Assembly (NCBI GenBank): GCA_013336025.1
Contig: JAAXUM010000060.1
Span: 1-8,550, forward strand
Origin: Chlorobiaceae bacterium
GTDB lineage: Bacteria > Bacteroidota > Chlorobiia > Chlorobiales > Chlorobiaceae
DNA: 8,550 nucleotides
Direction of reading: 5' to 3'
The translations under genes and the position numbers were made by a program. The notes beneath the pieces were generated by a model that made no database searches, was not told the DNA's origin, and was given only the letters and a program-made list of their open reading frames with translations. This document shows positions 1 through 6,434 of the stretch, piece after piece. Positions within the stretch are counted from its first letter, which is position 1, and the number at the start of each line of letters is the position of its first letter.

Positions 1-176
1 ATGCCGGCATTTTCCGCTTCGGTAAAGAGCTCGGGCATATTAAATGCTGCGCAATAATCAGTGACCGCAATACTTTTCATGCCAAGACGGCCGCATGCAG
101 AAAAGAGTTCTGCCGGAAACACCGGGCTGCTCTGCATGGAGTAGTGCGTATGAACGTGAAGATGTACAAAATCCAT
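1..176 (-). CDS. PHP-domain protein, N-terminus of a DnaE-like DNA polymerase III alpha subunit (partial)
   Basis: The first 58 residues of a protein that runs off the left edge of the window. It begins MDFVHLHVHTHYSM, the first PHP motif (HxHxH followed by YS) found at the very N-terminus of bacterial replicative and error-prone polymerase alpha subunits. After about 20 residues comes MKSIAVTDYCAAFNMPELF, which fits the second PHP segment (usually ALTDH-x-N/A-x-(F/Y)G). In DnaE the PHP domain precedes the polymerase palm and either binds metals or is a degenerate scaffold. Here the histidine usual after TD is tyrosine, so metal binding may be impaired; E. coli DnaE is also degenerate at this spot. 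The start is the ATG at 174-176, since the match to DnaE starts directly there; no Shine-Dalgarno is visible. The gene lies 161 bp downstream of the GH65 gene on the same strand. A standalone PHP phosphoesterase is the main alternative, because the polymerase domains are outside the window. Confidence 0.72.
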   Translation of the reverse strand, partial: MDFVHLHVHTHYSMQSSPVFPAELFSACGRLGMKSIAVTDYCAAFNMPELFTEAENAG

Positions 177-337
177 AGTAGCAGAGAGTCATTATCCTTG
201 TTGTCATAAACCGTGCGGATCACGGCATTTCGGGTGCAACATAGTATAACTTTTCAAGAGATCCGCCAGCTAATCCTGATAGCGGAATAGAGAAAACACA
301 ACGGTCATTCCCGTGGCATCCATCCTTCCCGCTCTCA

Positions 338-2701
338 TCAGGATGAACAGTAATGCAGAATCTGAACTTCGTTTGTTTTAATTTTATACGTTTTTCTGTA
401 AAGACTCAAGGGAATTTCAACAGAATCCTCAGAGCGGATAAGTATTGATATGCTGTCATGAAAAATAATGATATCAACGTACCGCGCTTTCCATCGAACG
501 GTAAATGACAGACTATCCCATTTTTTAGGCAACCATGGGTTCAGGACAATACGGTCTGATTTTATCGACAATCCACCGAATCCATTGACAACGGTCTGCC
601 ATGTGCCACCTACTGCAGCAGCATGAATTCCAAGGTGAGTATTTTTATGAAGATTGTCAATATCGAACAGTGCTGTTTTCATAAAGTAATTATATGCCCT
701 TGCCCGCTTTCCGATTGCAAGTCCCATCATGGCGTGGGTACAGTGACTTAATGATGACTTATGGGCAGTTCGCTGCTCATAATACTCATAATTCGCTCTC
801 TTCTCCTCATCACTGAAAGCATGAGGAAACAGCAACATCATGATAACCACATCAGCCTGCTTGATAAGAGTTGTCGAGCCGATAGTTCTGTAATTGACAC
901 CACGAGGTAATGTAGGATGACCGGTTCGATCATAACCACTGAAGACATAATCCCTGAGATTGAAATATCCATCAAACTGCTCAACAAGATGTGTTTCCGG
1001 ATCAATAGAAAACTTCATATTCCTGCTGATATCAAGCCAGTTATCAGCTTCAGATTTATTGAAACATATTTTCTTGCAGAGATATTCAAGTGAGACAGGG
1101 CTTTTTTTATGCATATAGCTGTAGAGAGTGGCGGCAAGCTCCAAATGCCATTTCACCATGAAATTCGTATACGCATTGTTATTGACATGCTCATGAAACT
1201 CATCCGGGCCTATGACGCAATGAATCTCATAGAAATCACCTTCCTTCACTACCCGACTTGCCCAGAATCTGGCGGTCATAAAAAGCATTTCAAGTCCGTA
1301 CTCAAGAAGAAAACTCTCATCCCCCGTAATACGAAAATACTTTTCAAGACCATAAATCACGTCAGAGACAATATGGTCCTCTTCAGTACCTGTATAGATA
1401 AAACGGATGGTTTTTTCAAGTTTTGATGCAAATCGAGGAGTGACATCCTCACCGGATGTTGCAGATTCCCATGCATATTTTGCTCCCTTACAGCCGGCAT
1501 TCTCTGCGTTTTTTACAGCTCCAGGAAGAGTATTGTAACGGTATAACAACATATTCCGGGCAATCTCCGGAAAGTTATAGGTATAAAAAGGCAGAACAAA
1601 AATTTCAGTATCCCAGAAAACATGTCCGAGATATCCTTCTGAACTCAGAAACTTGGCACCAATGCTTCCAGCCCGGTGTGGCCCGTTGATAAGCAATTGG
1701 TAAATATTGAAACGCAGTGCTTTCTGTGCTGTCTCATCGCCGGTTATGACAACATCGGATTGCTTCCATTTCTCTTGCCATACCTCAAAATTTACCGTGA
1801 TTTCTTTTACAGCAGTGCTTCGAACATAGGCTTTCAATTGACAGATACTCTCTTTGTACATATTCACATCAGAGACATCCCTGCTTGTCAACACAACGCA
1901 AAGCTTTTCAAACACATAGGATTCACCTTTTCGTGCATCAATGGTTATTTCGCTGGTAAATTTTTCTCCGTATATCCTCGGCTCCCATCGCTGTACTGAA
2001 GCGTCATGTGAGATCAGTTTCCATGATGCCGCTTCAGAAATTCTTATCCCGCGATCCCGTGTTTTCATTTCGAGATACATGAAAGCTCTGCCTCGCTCAA
2101 TTTTTTCGAGTTGAAGATGTTTGAGCATCTCTCGAGGAAAATAGCCTCTGTTACAGACATCACCATTGAGACCGCTCAAGACTCTCAGAGGAGCTGAAAA
2201 GTTTCTCGGAGTAACTTTTACTAAAAGATATCCCAAATGCACATTGTGCATAAAAACAAGGCGGGCGGTCTGAATGGTTACAATCTTTCCGGCGGCATTT
2301 TTCAGGATTGACAGACGATGAAGCACCCCTTTTTTCATATCGAGCACCTGTTCATGAAAGAGTATCCTGCAGCAGGATAAGCAGAATTTCTCCCCTTCAC
2401 TCCAGACTGATACGTCGGTCCACATGGGACATTTTACCAGCTCCTCAACATCCGCTTCTGATTTATCGTAAATCCCGGAGATATACATACCGCCGCAATG
2501 ACCAGGAGGAAGCTCTTCAAGACTTCCCCTGACATTAAGATAACCGTTACCAATGGTGAGTATCGACTCGTTTACCTGAATGCTTTTTTCGGAATTCCTG
2601 AAAATCCTTCGTCTCAGAAGCCACTCTTCAGCAGAGAGTTCAAGAATTTTTTCAGCCGAAAAGCCAGCGGAAACAGGATCGGAAGCGGAGCGTCGGGACA
2701 T
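338..2701 (-). CDS. Glycoside hydrolase family 65 protein (maltose/trehalose/kojibiose phosphorylase-like)
   Basis: A complete 787-residue protein of the usual GH65 length. GH65 enzymes mostly phosphorolyse alpha-linked disaccharides (maltose, trehalose, kojibiose, nigerose) to beta-glucose-1-phosphate plus glucose; some members hydrolyse. An N-terminal beta-sandwich (about 25-300, with GNGYLNVRGSLEE at 51-63) is followed by an (alpha/alpha)6 barrel. Barrel signatures are GHVFWDTEIF (359-368), KYAWESATSGE (408-418), GPDEFHEHVNNNAYTN (498-513; E501 is the expected general acid), KQAD (614-617) and HKSSLS (647-652), the last two lining the phosphate/nucleophile site. GIHAAAVGGTWQ (691-702) and GFGGL close the barrel, before a small C-terminal beta domain. 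There is no signal peptide, so it should act in the cytoplasm. The ATG at 2701 is preceded by AAGAGAGA at good spacing. No beta-phosphoglucomutase, sugar transporter or regulator adjoins it, so the substrate cannot be told. It is divergent from the LRR gene. Confidence 0.93.
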   Translation of the reverse strand: MSRRSASDPVSAGFSAEKILELSAEEWLLRRRIFRNSEKSIQVNESILTIGNGYLNVRGSLEELPPGHCGGMYISGIYDKSEADVEELVKCPMWTDVSVWSEGEKFCLSCCRILFHEQVLDMKKGVLHRLSILKNAAGKIVTIQTARLVFMHNVHLGYLLVKVTPRNFSAPLRVLSGLNGDVCNRGYFPREMLKHLQLEKIERGRAFMYLEMKTRDRGIRISEAASWKLISHDASVQRWEPRIYGEKFTSEITIDARKGESYVFEKLCVVLTSRDVSDVNMYKESICQLKAYVRSTAVKEITVNFEVWQEKWKQSDVVITGDETAQKALRFNIYQLLINGPHRAGSIGAKFLSSEGYLGHVFWDTEIFVLPFYTYNFPEIARNMLLYRYNTLPGAVKNAENAGCKGAKYAWESATSGEDVTPRFASKLEKTIRFIYTGTEEDHIVSDVIYGLEKYFRITGDESFLLEYGLEMLFMTARFWASRVVKEGDFYEIHCVIGPDEFHEHVNNNAYTNFMVKWHLELAATLYSYMHKKSPVSLEYLCKKICFNKSEADNWLDISRNMKFSIDPETHLVEQFDGYFNLRDYVFSGYDRTGHPTLPRGVNYRTIGSTTLIKQADVVIMMLLFPHAFSDEEKRANYEYYEQRTAHKSSLSHCTHAMMGLAIGKRARAYNYFMKTALFDIDNLHKNTHLGIHAAAVGGTWQTVVNGFGGLSIKSDRIVLNPWLPKKWDSLSFTVRWKARYVDIIIFHDSISILIRSEDSVEIPLSLYRKTYKIKTNEVQILHYCSS

Positions 2702-2832
2702 AAAAGTCTCTCTTGAGATAAACAGCAGTGAGACAAAAAAAGATGGTAAGCAGAAGTACTGATATTCATAACACTACAATTCCCCGATGTTAATAGTTCT
2801 TTTTGAGCCAAATGAGTACCTGACATCAACAA

Positions 2833-2860
2833 TTGTCATGCTGTCCGATAGTTTTATAGC
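2833..2860 (+). promoter_or_regulatory. Possible sigma70-type promoter of the LRR gene
   Basis: TTGTCA at 2833-2838 (one mismatch to TTGACA) and TATAGC at 2855-2860 (two mismatches to TATAAT) are 16 bp apart. Transcription would begin near 2867, upstream of the ATG at 2916 but downstream of the ATG at 2787. It therefore agrees with the shorter reading of the LRR gene. Hexamer pairs this good arise by chance in AT-rich DNA, so this is only a candidate. The rest of the divergent gap (2702-2832) shows no convincing promoter for the GH65 gene. Confidence 0.3.
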
Positions 2861-2915
2861 TCCATATCGCATTTTTTCTTATTATTTTAAGGCAGAAGCC
2901 CGATACATTCCCTTA

Positions 2916-4139
2916 ATGATTCAAGCCATAACCATTTTGGAGCAGAACACCTATAACAATTGCCCGGTATGCAGTTTTCCCCTTTCCCTTGAAAGCGCTG
3001 TATGCCCGAGGTGCGGCAATGACATCCTTGAAGATATCTCTTCTCTTGATCAGCAAAGCCAGGAGCTTCATCGAAAAAACATGGATGAAAAAAAAGCTGA
3101 ATGGTACACCTGGTGTATAACTGAAAATCTCAATATCGCTGATAATGAAACACCGCCCCAACCTGATGCAGTAGAGAAGAAATCGGAGTCACGACATCTT
3201 TTCTCCAGTCCGGATGAACAGGAATTGCTTCGTACGGCATCAAAAGCGGTACTCGTTAAAGATCATTCGTTACGAAAAAAGTGGTGGCAAGCACTGAGTG
3301 CTGACTGGAAAGAGGTAATTAAAAACACCATCAAAATAGTTCGTGAACCAAATGATCAGGAACTCCTTGATTTTTTTCAGACGACCCACTTTCGCTGTGA
3401 CAATAGAAGAATTCACGATCTCTGGCCAATACGAATACTTGAAAATCTTGTGCAGCTTCGTTGTGATGAATCTCCGATCGAAAGTCTTGATCCACTCACA
3501 CATCTCAGCACGCTGCAGCGAATCTATGCCTTTGATTGTGATTTCTCCTCACTTGAACCACTTCGAAAGTTAAAACATCTGAAATTGCTCTGGATATCAA
3601 GCACTCAGGTCAGTGACCTTGACCCTCTCCGTGAGCTCACCAGTCTTGAAGAGTTGTACTGTTCAGAAACCCTTGTAAAAGATCTGGATGCGTTGGCTGC
3701 TCTGGTCAATCTTGAGAAGCTGAGTTGCTATAAAACCGAGATCACCTCAATTGAACCTCTGGCAAATCTTTCAAACCTTATTGAGTTGGGAATCAACAAC
3801 TCGAATGTCACCGATATCAGCCCGCTTTCAAAACTTACCGGTATTGAATATCTTCGGTGCAACAAAACAGAAATCATGAATCTTGAGCCGCTCGTCAACC
3901 TTTCCGGGCTGAGAGAACTGAGTATTTCAAGAACACGGGTCATAAGCCTTGAACCTCTCGCAGAACTCCTTGAACTTGAAGAACTTGATTTTTCAAACAC
4001 CGGAGTACAATCTATTCTTCCTCTCATGGAACTCGAAAAACTTGAAAAAATCGAGTTCTCCGCAGGTACGATTCCAGAAAAAGAACTGGAAAGATTTATT
4101 GAGTTGCATCCGAACTGCGAAATTCTTCTCACACAGTGA
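2916..4139 (+). CDS. Zinc-ribbon protein with internalin-type leucine-rich repeats
   Basis: A 407-residue protein in this reading. Residues 16-33 contain CPVC and CPRC pairs ten residues apart (C16, C19, C30, C33), a treble-clef/zinc-ribbon knuckle. A charged, probably flexible segment follows (about 40-115), then a Trp-rich helix (KKWWQALSADWKEVIK, 121-136) and FRCDNRRIHDL leading into the repeats. Nine consecutive repeats of exactly 22 residues (176-373) fit LxxLxxLxLxxTxIxDLxPLxxL, the internalin/SDS22-like class, and residues 374-407 form a C-cap. Such solenoids bind proteins; no enzymatic domain is seen. No signal peptide, anchor or membrane segment is present, so it is probably cytoplasmic. 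The frame stays open upstream to an ATG at 2787 (450 residues), but those extra 43 residues have no domain character and a candidate promoter lies inside them, so 2916 is preferred. There is no Shine-Dalgarno at either start. Role and partner are unknown. Confidence 0.85.
   Translation: MIQAITILEQNTYNNCPVCSFPLSLESAVCPRCGNDILEDISSLDQQSQELHRKNMDEKKAEWYTWCITENLNIADNETPPQPDAVEKKSESRHLFSSPDEQELLRTASKAVLVKDHSLRKKWWQALSADWKEVIKNTIKIVREPNDQELLDFFQTTHFRCDNRRIHDLWPIRILENLVQLRCDESPIESLDPLTHLSTLQRIYAFDCDFSSLEPLRKLKHLKLLWISSTQVSDLDPLRELTSLEELYCSETLVKDLDALAALVNLEKLSCYKTEITSIEPLANLSNLIELGINNSNVTDISPLSKLTGIEYLRCNKTEIMNLEPLVNLSGLRELSISRTRVISLEPLAELLELEELDFSNTGVQSILPLMELEKLEKIEFSAGTIPEKELERFIELHPNCEILLTQ
3441..4034 (+). 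repeat. Nine 66-bp coding repeats (22-residue LRR units)
   Basis: Nine in-frame units of 66 bp without any insertion or deletion encode the LRR solenoid (residues 176-373 of the 407-residue protein). Units share the pattern of the fifth (VNLEKLSCYKTEITSIEPLANL read in two halves: leucine ladder, then a T-x-I/V-x-x-(L/I)-x-PL turn). Their DNA has diverged well beyond simple tandem duplication, with CTTGA(A/C)CC-like words recurring at the PL turn. The periodicity is protein-driven, not a CRISPR or satellite array. Confidence 0.9.
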
Positions 4140-4160
4140 TGGAATCAGATCCGGAAATGC

Positions 4161-4199
4161 AAAAAAGGCGGCAAAGTGATTCTCTCTGCCGCCTTTTTT
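4161..4199. terminator. Strong bidirectional intrinsic terminator
   Basis: AAAAAAGGCGGCA (4161-4173) and TGCCGCCTTTTTT (4187-4199) are perfect inverted copies around a 13-base loop. The GC-rich 7-bp core is flanked by A6 and T6, so either strand yields a hairpin followed by a U tract. It lies 22 bp after the LRR stop codon on plus. On minus it lies 21 bp past the stop codon of the biotin-carrier remnant, which suggests it served both convergent genes. Confidence 0.92.
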
Positions 4200-4219
4200 G
4201 CTTTCCATGCTGTTTTCAA

Positions 4220-4490
4220 CTATCCAATAGACATCAGCGCCTCTCCCGTGCCGACAGCATCTCCTACTGAAACGGAAATGGCGAGTATTTTTCCTGAACA
4301 AGAAGCCTTGAGAGAGGTTCCCGTCTTCATGGCTTCAAGAACGGCAACATCACAGCCTTCGGCCAACTTTCAAGACAAAGTAAAGAACGTTTCCCTGTAT
4401 GAAAGCCGTATCCGCACTTAAAGGGTTAACGGCAGCCATCGGGAGTCCAGCCTTTGACGTCAGACCACTGCCTGCTCCTTCAGCATTCAG
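4220..4490 (-). pseudogene. Decayed biotin carboxyl carrier (biotinyl/lipoyl attachment) domain
   Basis: From 4369 down to the TAG at 4220-4222 the minus strand reads KLAEGCDVAVLEAMKTG (4319-4369), then SGKILAIS (4274-4297) and GDAVGTGEALMSIG (4223-4264). This is the C-terminal half of a biotinyl domain, with the biotin-accepting lysine of EAMKT at 4325-4327, as in acyl-CoA carboxylase, pyruvate carboxylase or oxaloacetate decarboxylase carriers. Going upstream, this frame meets TGA at 4370-4372. The N-terminal half instead appears in another frame: AGSGLTSKAGLP (4440-4475), then NPLS and GNVLYFVLKV (4368-4397), resembling the (A)PLPGNVxKVLVKVGD half. The expected GDxV between KV and AEG is missing, consistent with a small deletion that shifted frame, and about seven extra residues separate PLS from GNV. 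A TAA at 4527-4529 ends the upstream frame, and I see no usable start or N-terminal region. It is therefore annotated as a remnant, not a translated gene. It lies downstream of fumarase on the same strand. Its parent enzyme cannot be told from this piece. Confidence 0.8.
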
Positions 4491-4531
4491 ACATTTAAAC
4501 CGTTTCAGGCTGACAATGCAACTCTGTTAAT

Positions 4532-4564
4532 GTGCCTCTCCGCCTTCCACATGGGGAGAGGCAC
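4532..4564 (-). terminator. Stem-loop downstream of fumarate hydratase
   Basis: GTGCCTCTCC (4532-4541) pairs perfectly with GGAGAGGCAC (4555-4564) around a 13-base loop. It begins 31 bp past the fumarase stop codon on minus. The minus-strand sequence after it (ATTAACAG) has no U tract, so it may be a weak terminator or a 3'-end stabilising hairpin. Confidence 0.5.
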
Positions 4565-4595
4565 TGACCAGATCTCACAAAAAGCCCTGCAACGA

Positions 4596-6128
4596 TCATT
4601 TTTCCTCGTCAGCAAGAGAGCCAAGTATATCAAAAGAATGCTCTTCGACCTGCTGATGCAGACTGTTACCATGAGAGTCCATGGTTACTATTGCTGGAAA
4701 TGATTGAACCTCAAGATGCCACATCGCTTCCGGAACTCCCATCTCTTCAAGAAAATCAACTCCGGTAACACCCGTTATGCAGCGGGCATAATACTGTGCA
4801 GCGCCGCCGATTGCGTTAAGGTAAACTGCGCCATGTTCTTTGAGACCCTGCAACGTTTTGGGGCCCATTCCCCCCTTGCCGATAATGGCCCTCAGATCAA
4901 GTTTTTTTATCACGTCAGCCTGATATGGCTCTTCACGTATTGAAGTGGTCGGACCTGCCGCAGTAATGGTATAGTGATCCTTTTCATCTTTCAAAACCAC
5001 AGGACCGCAATGGTAGAGAACGCCCCCGCGAGTATCGATCTCTTCGGGAAGATCGTGATGCATGACGTAGTGGTGAAAAGCGTCGCGGCCGGTATGCATG
5101 GGGCCGTTAATCATCACAACATCCCCGACACGGAGCTTGCGGATTTCATCTTCGCTGATCGGAGCATGAAGAATAACCTCTTTTCCGGTCAATGGCATAC
5201 CTGTGCCTTGAGCCATACGCTTGATCTCATCAGCTTCACGATAGAACCACCGTATGATTGAACCGGTAATTGGGTCAAGAAGAACACCAAGACGTCGATA
5301 TGCCCAGCAGTTGTAGGCAACGGAGACAAAAAAACTGGCCGGCACCCGATGCGATTTACCGATCTTGCAGCCGAGAAGAGTTGTTTTTCCTCCAAAACCC
5401 ATCGGGCCGATGTCAAGCCTGTTTGATTTTCTGATAATCTCCTCCTCAAGCGCCTCAAGCTCAGGATCAGGATTCCGATCATCAACCGTTCTGAGAAGCT
5501 GCTTTTTTGCAAGTTCATACCCGCTTGTACGGTCACCGCCTACACCAACACCGATAAAGCCGGGACTGCAACCCTGACCTTGTGCCTGATAAACGGCATG
5601 AAGAAGACATTTGCGAACACCATCAAGGTCACGAGCAGCTTTTCCGATACCGGGAATTTCAAGAGGCAGTGAGTACTGAATATTCTTGTTTTCACATCCG
5701 CCACCTTTCAGAATCAGCTTTACATCAATCTCATCCTTCTCCCAGGGCTCAAAATGAATAACAGGAACATGACAACCAAGGTTGTTTCCGGAGTTCTTGC
5801 CGGTTATGGCATCAACGGCATTCGGGCGAAGTTTTCCTGTTCTTGAAGCTTCAGCGACAGCTTCCTCAATCTCCCGTTTCATCAGAAGCTGATCGGCTCC
5901 TGCGGGTGTATGGATGAAAAATGTCGGCATACCGGTATCCTGACAGATCGGAGCCACAGCATCGACAGCCATATCAATATTTACCGAAATGGTTGACATG
6001 GCAAGACCGGCCTGAGAATCGCTGTCTTCACCGTCAATAGCGCGAGAAATGGCAGCGCGGACATCGCTTGGAAGATTGGCTGAAGTTTCACTGATAAGCA
6101 GCAGAATTGAATCCCTGAAATTCTTCAT
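4596..6128 (-). CDS. Class I (iron-sulfur) fumarate hydratase, single chain
   Basis: Interconverts fumarate and (S)-malate in the cytoplasm, in the TCA cycle or, in a reductive-TCA autotroph, in the malate-to-fumarate direction. The 510-residue chain joins the alpha (Fumerase) domain, about 1-280, to the beta (Fumerase_C) domain, about 315-505. Expected ligands of the [4Fe-4S] cluster are C62 (CQDTGMP), C187 (QGCSPGFIGVGVGGDR) and C274 (NCWAYRR); their spacing, 125 and 87 residues, is close to that of E. coli FumA. In the beta domain HTGRD (T346 is the likely catalytic threonine), GPTTSIRE (R398) and GKGGM are intact. The chain resembles fused TtdA/TtdB-type subunits more than the longer E. 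coli FumA. I chose the ATG at 6126-6128, since MKNFRDSILLLISE is the usual family N-terminus; a TTG at 6153-6155 would add nine residues. Neither start has a clear Shine-Dalgarno. L-tartrate dehydratase is an unlikely alternative. A stem-loop and a biotin-carrier remnant lie downstream. Confidence 0.94.
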   Translation of the reverse strand: MKNFRDSILLLISETSANLPSDVRAAISRAIDGEDSDSQAGLAMSTISVNIDMAVDAVAPICQDTGMPTFFIHTPAGADQLLMKREIEEAVAEASRTGKLRPNAVDAITGKNSGNNLGCHVPVIHFEPWEKDEIDVKLILKGGGCENKNIQYSLPLEIPGIGKAARDLDGVRKCLLHAVYQAQGQGCSPGFIGVGVGGDRTSGYELAKKQLLRTVDDRNPDPELEALEEEIIRKSNRLDIGPMGFGGKTTLLGCKIGKSHRVPASFFVSVAYNCWAYRRLGVLLDPITGSIIRWFYREADEIKRMAQGTGMPLTGKEVILHAPISEDEIRKLRVGDVVMINGPMHTGRDAFHHYVMHHDLPEEIDTRGGVLYHCGPVVLKDEKDHYTITAAGPTTSIREEPYQADVIKKLDLRAIIGKGGMGPKTLQGLKEHGAVYLNAIGGAAQYYARCITGVTGVDFLEEMGVPEAMWHLEVQSFPAIVTMDSHGNSLHQQVEEHSFDILGSLADEEK

Positions 6129-6430
6129 AACAAGAAAAGAGGTTATGTTAGACAAGCAAAAAGATTAGATGGAGCGCGGGCAACCATAGCACGAACGCAT
6201 CACACCAGCACTGTTGCAATGAGCTTATGGAGAGTTCATCTCCTCAAATGCATCAGTGTATGGTGAATCAGGATGCAGACCTTAAACACGGAAAATCGTG
6301 AGATGGCAAAGAATTGATCTTGAATGTGTAATTTACAATATTTTTCAACGTAAACCACTCAAAGAGAGATTACACGCATGAACGGACTCCGGAGATCTGC
6401 CACACTCGGCAAGAAAGAAAAACAGCGAAC
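6129..6430. other. Divergent intergenic region between fumarase and the APH/kinase gene
   Basis: About 300 bp that must hold the promoters of both divergent genes. On plus, TACAAT at 6334-6339 is a fair -10 element, but no well-spaced -35 hexamer accompanies it. On minus I see no convincing promoter. There is no long inverted repeat, RNA gene or conserved-looking reading frame apart from the 18-codon frame at 6378-6434. Confidence 0.5.
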
Positions 6431-6434
6431 ATGA
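6378..6434 (+). CDS. Possible 18-residue leader peptide overlapping the APH/kinase start
   Basis: The frame ATG(6378)-TGA(6434) encodes MNGLRRSATLGKKEKQRT. Its stop overlaps the next gene's start as ATGA, the arrangement typical of translational coupling. A purine-rich AAAGAGAG at 6361-6368 lies roughly ten bases before its ATG, whereas the downstream gene has only a weak AAGAAAG element. The peptide is basic and matches nothing I recognise. A frame this short can easily arise by chance. Confidence 0.22.
   Translation: MNGLRRSATLGKKEKQRT

Noticed and set aside
211..225. A CCGTG/CACGG dyad between the GH65 and PHP genes as a terminator.
   Set aside because: The stem is only 5 bp, has no U tract and is over 100 bp from the GH65 stop codon.
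3441..4034. A 66-bp periodicity that could suggest a CRISPR or satellite array.
   Set aside because: The units are diverged, in frame and encode LRRs; there are no identical repeats separated by unique spacers.
3728..4132. A 134-codon open frame on minus, opposite the LRR repeats.
   Set aside because: It mirrors the repetitive codons of the LRR gene, gives a low-complexity Ser/Arg-rich product and has no domain or start signal.
2916..4139. An internalin-like virulence or surface protein.
   Set aside because: Only the repeat class is shared; there is no signal peptide, LPXTG, GW module or membrane anchor, and a zinc ribbon is at the N-terminus.
4176..4421. An 81-codon open frame on plus across the space between the LRR and fumarase genes.
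   Set aside because: It begins inside the terminator and runs antisense to the biotin-carrier remnant, whose minus-strand reading matches a real domain.
5189..5536. A 115-codon frame on minus inside the fumarase gene.
   Set aside because: It is an out-of-frame shadow of fumarase, whose own frame has intact cluster and catalytic motifs here.
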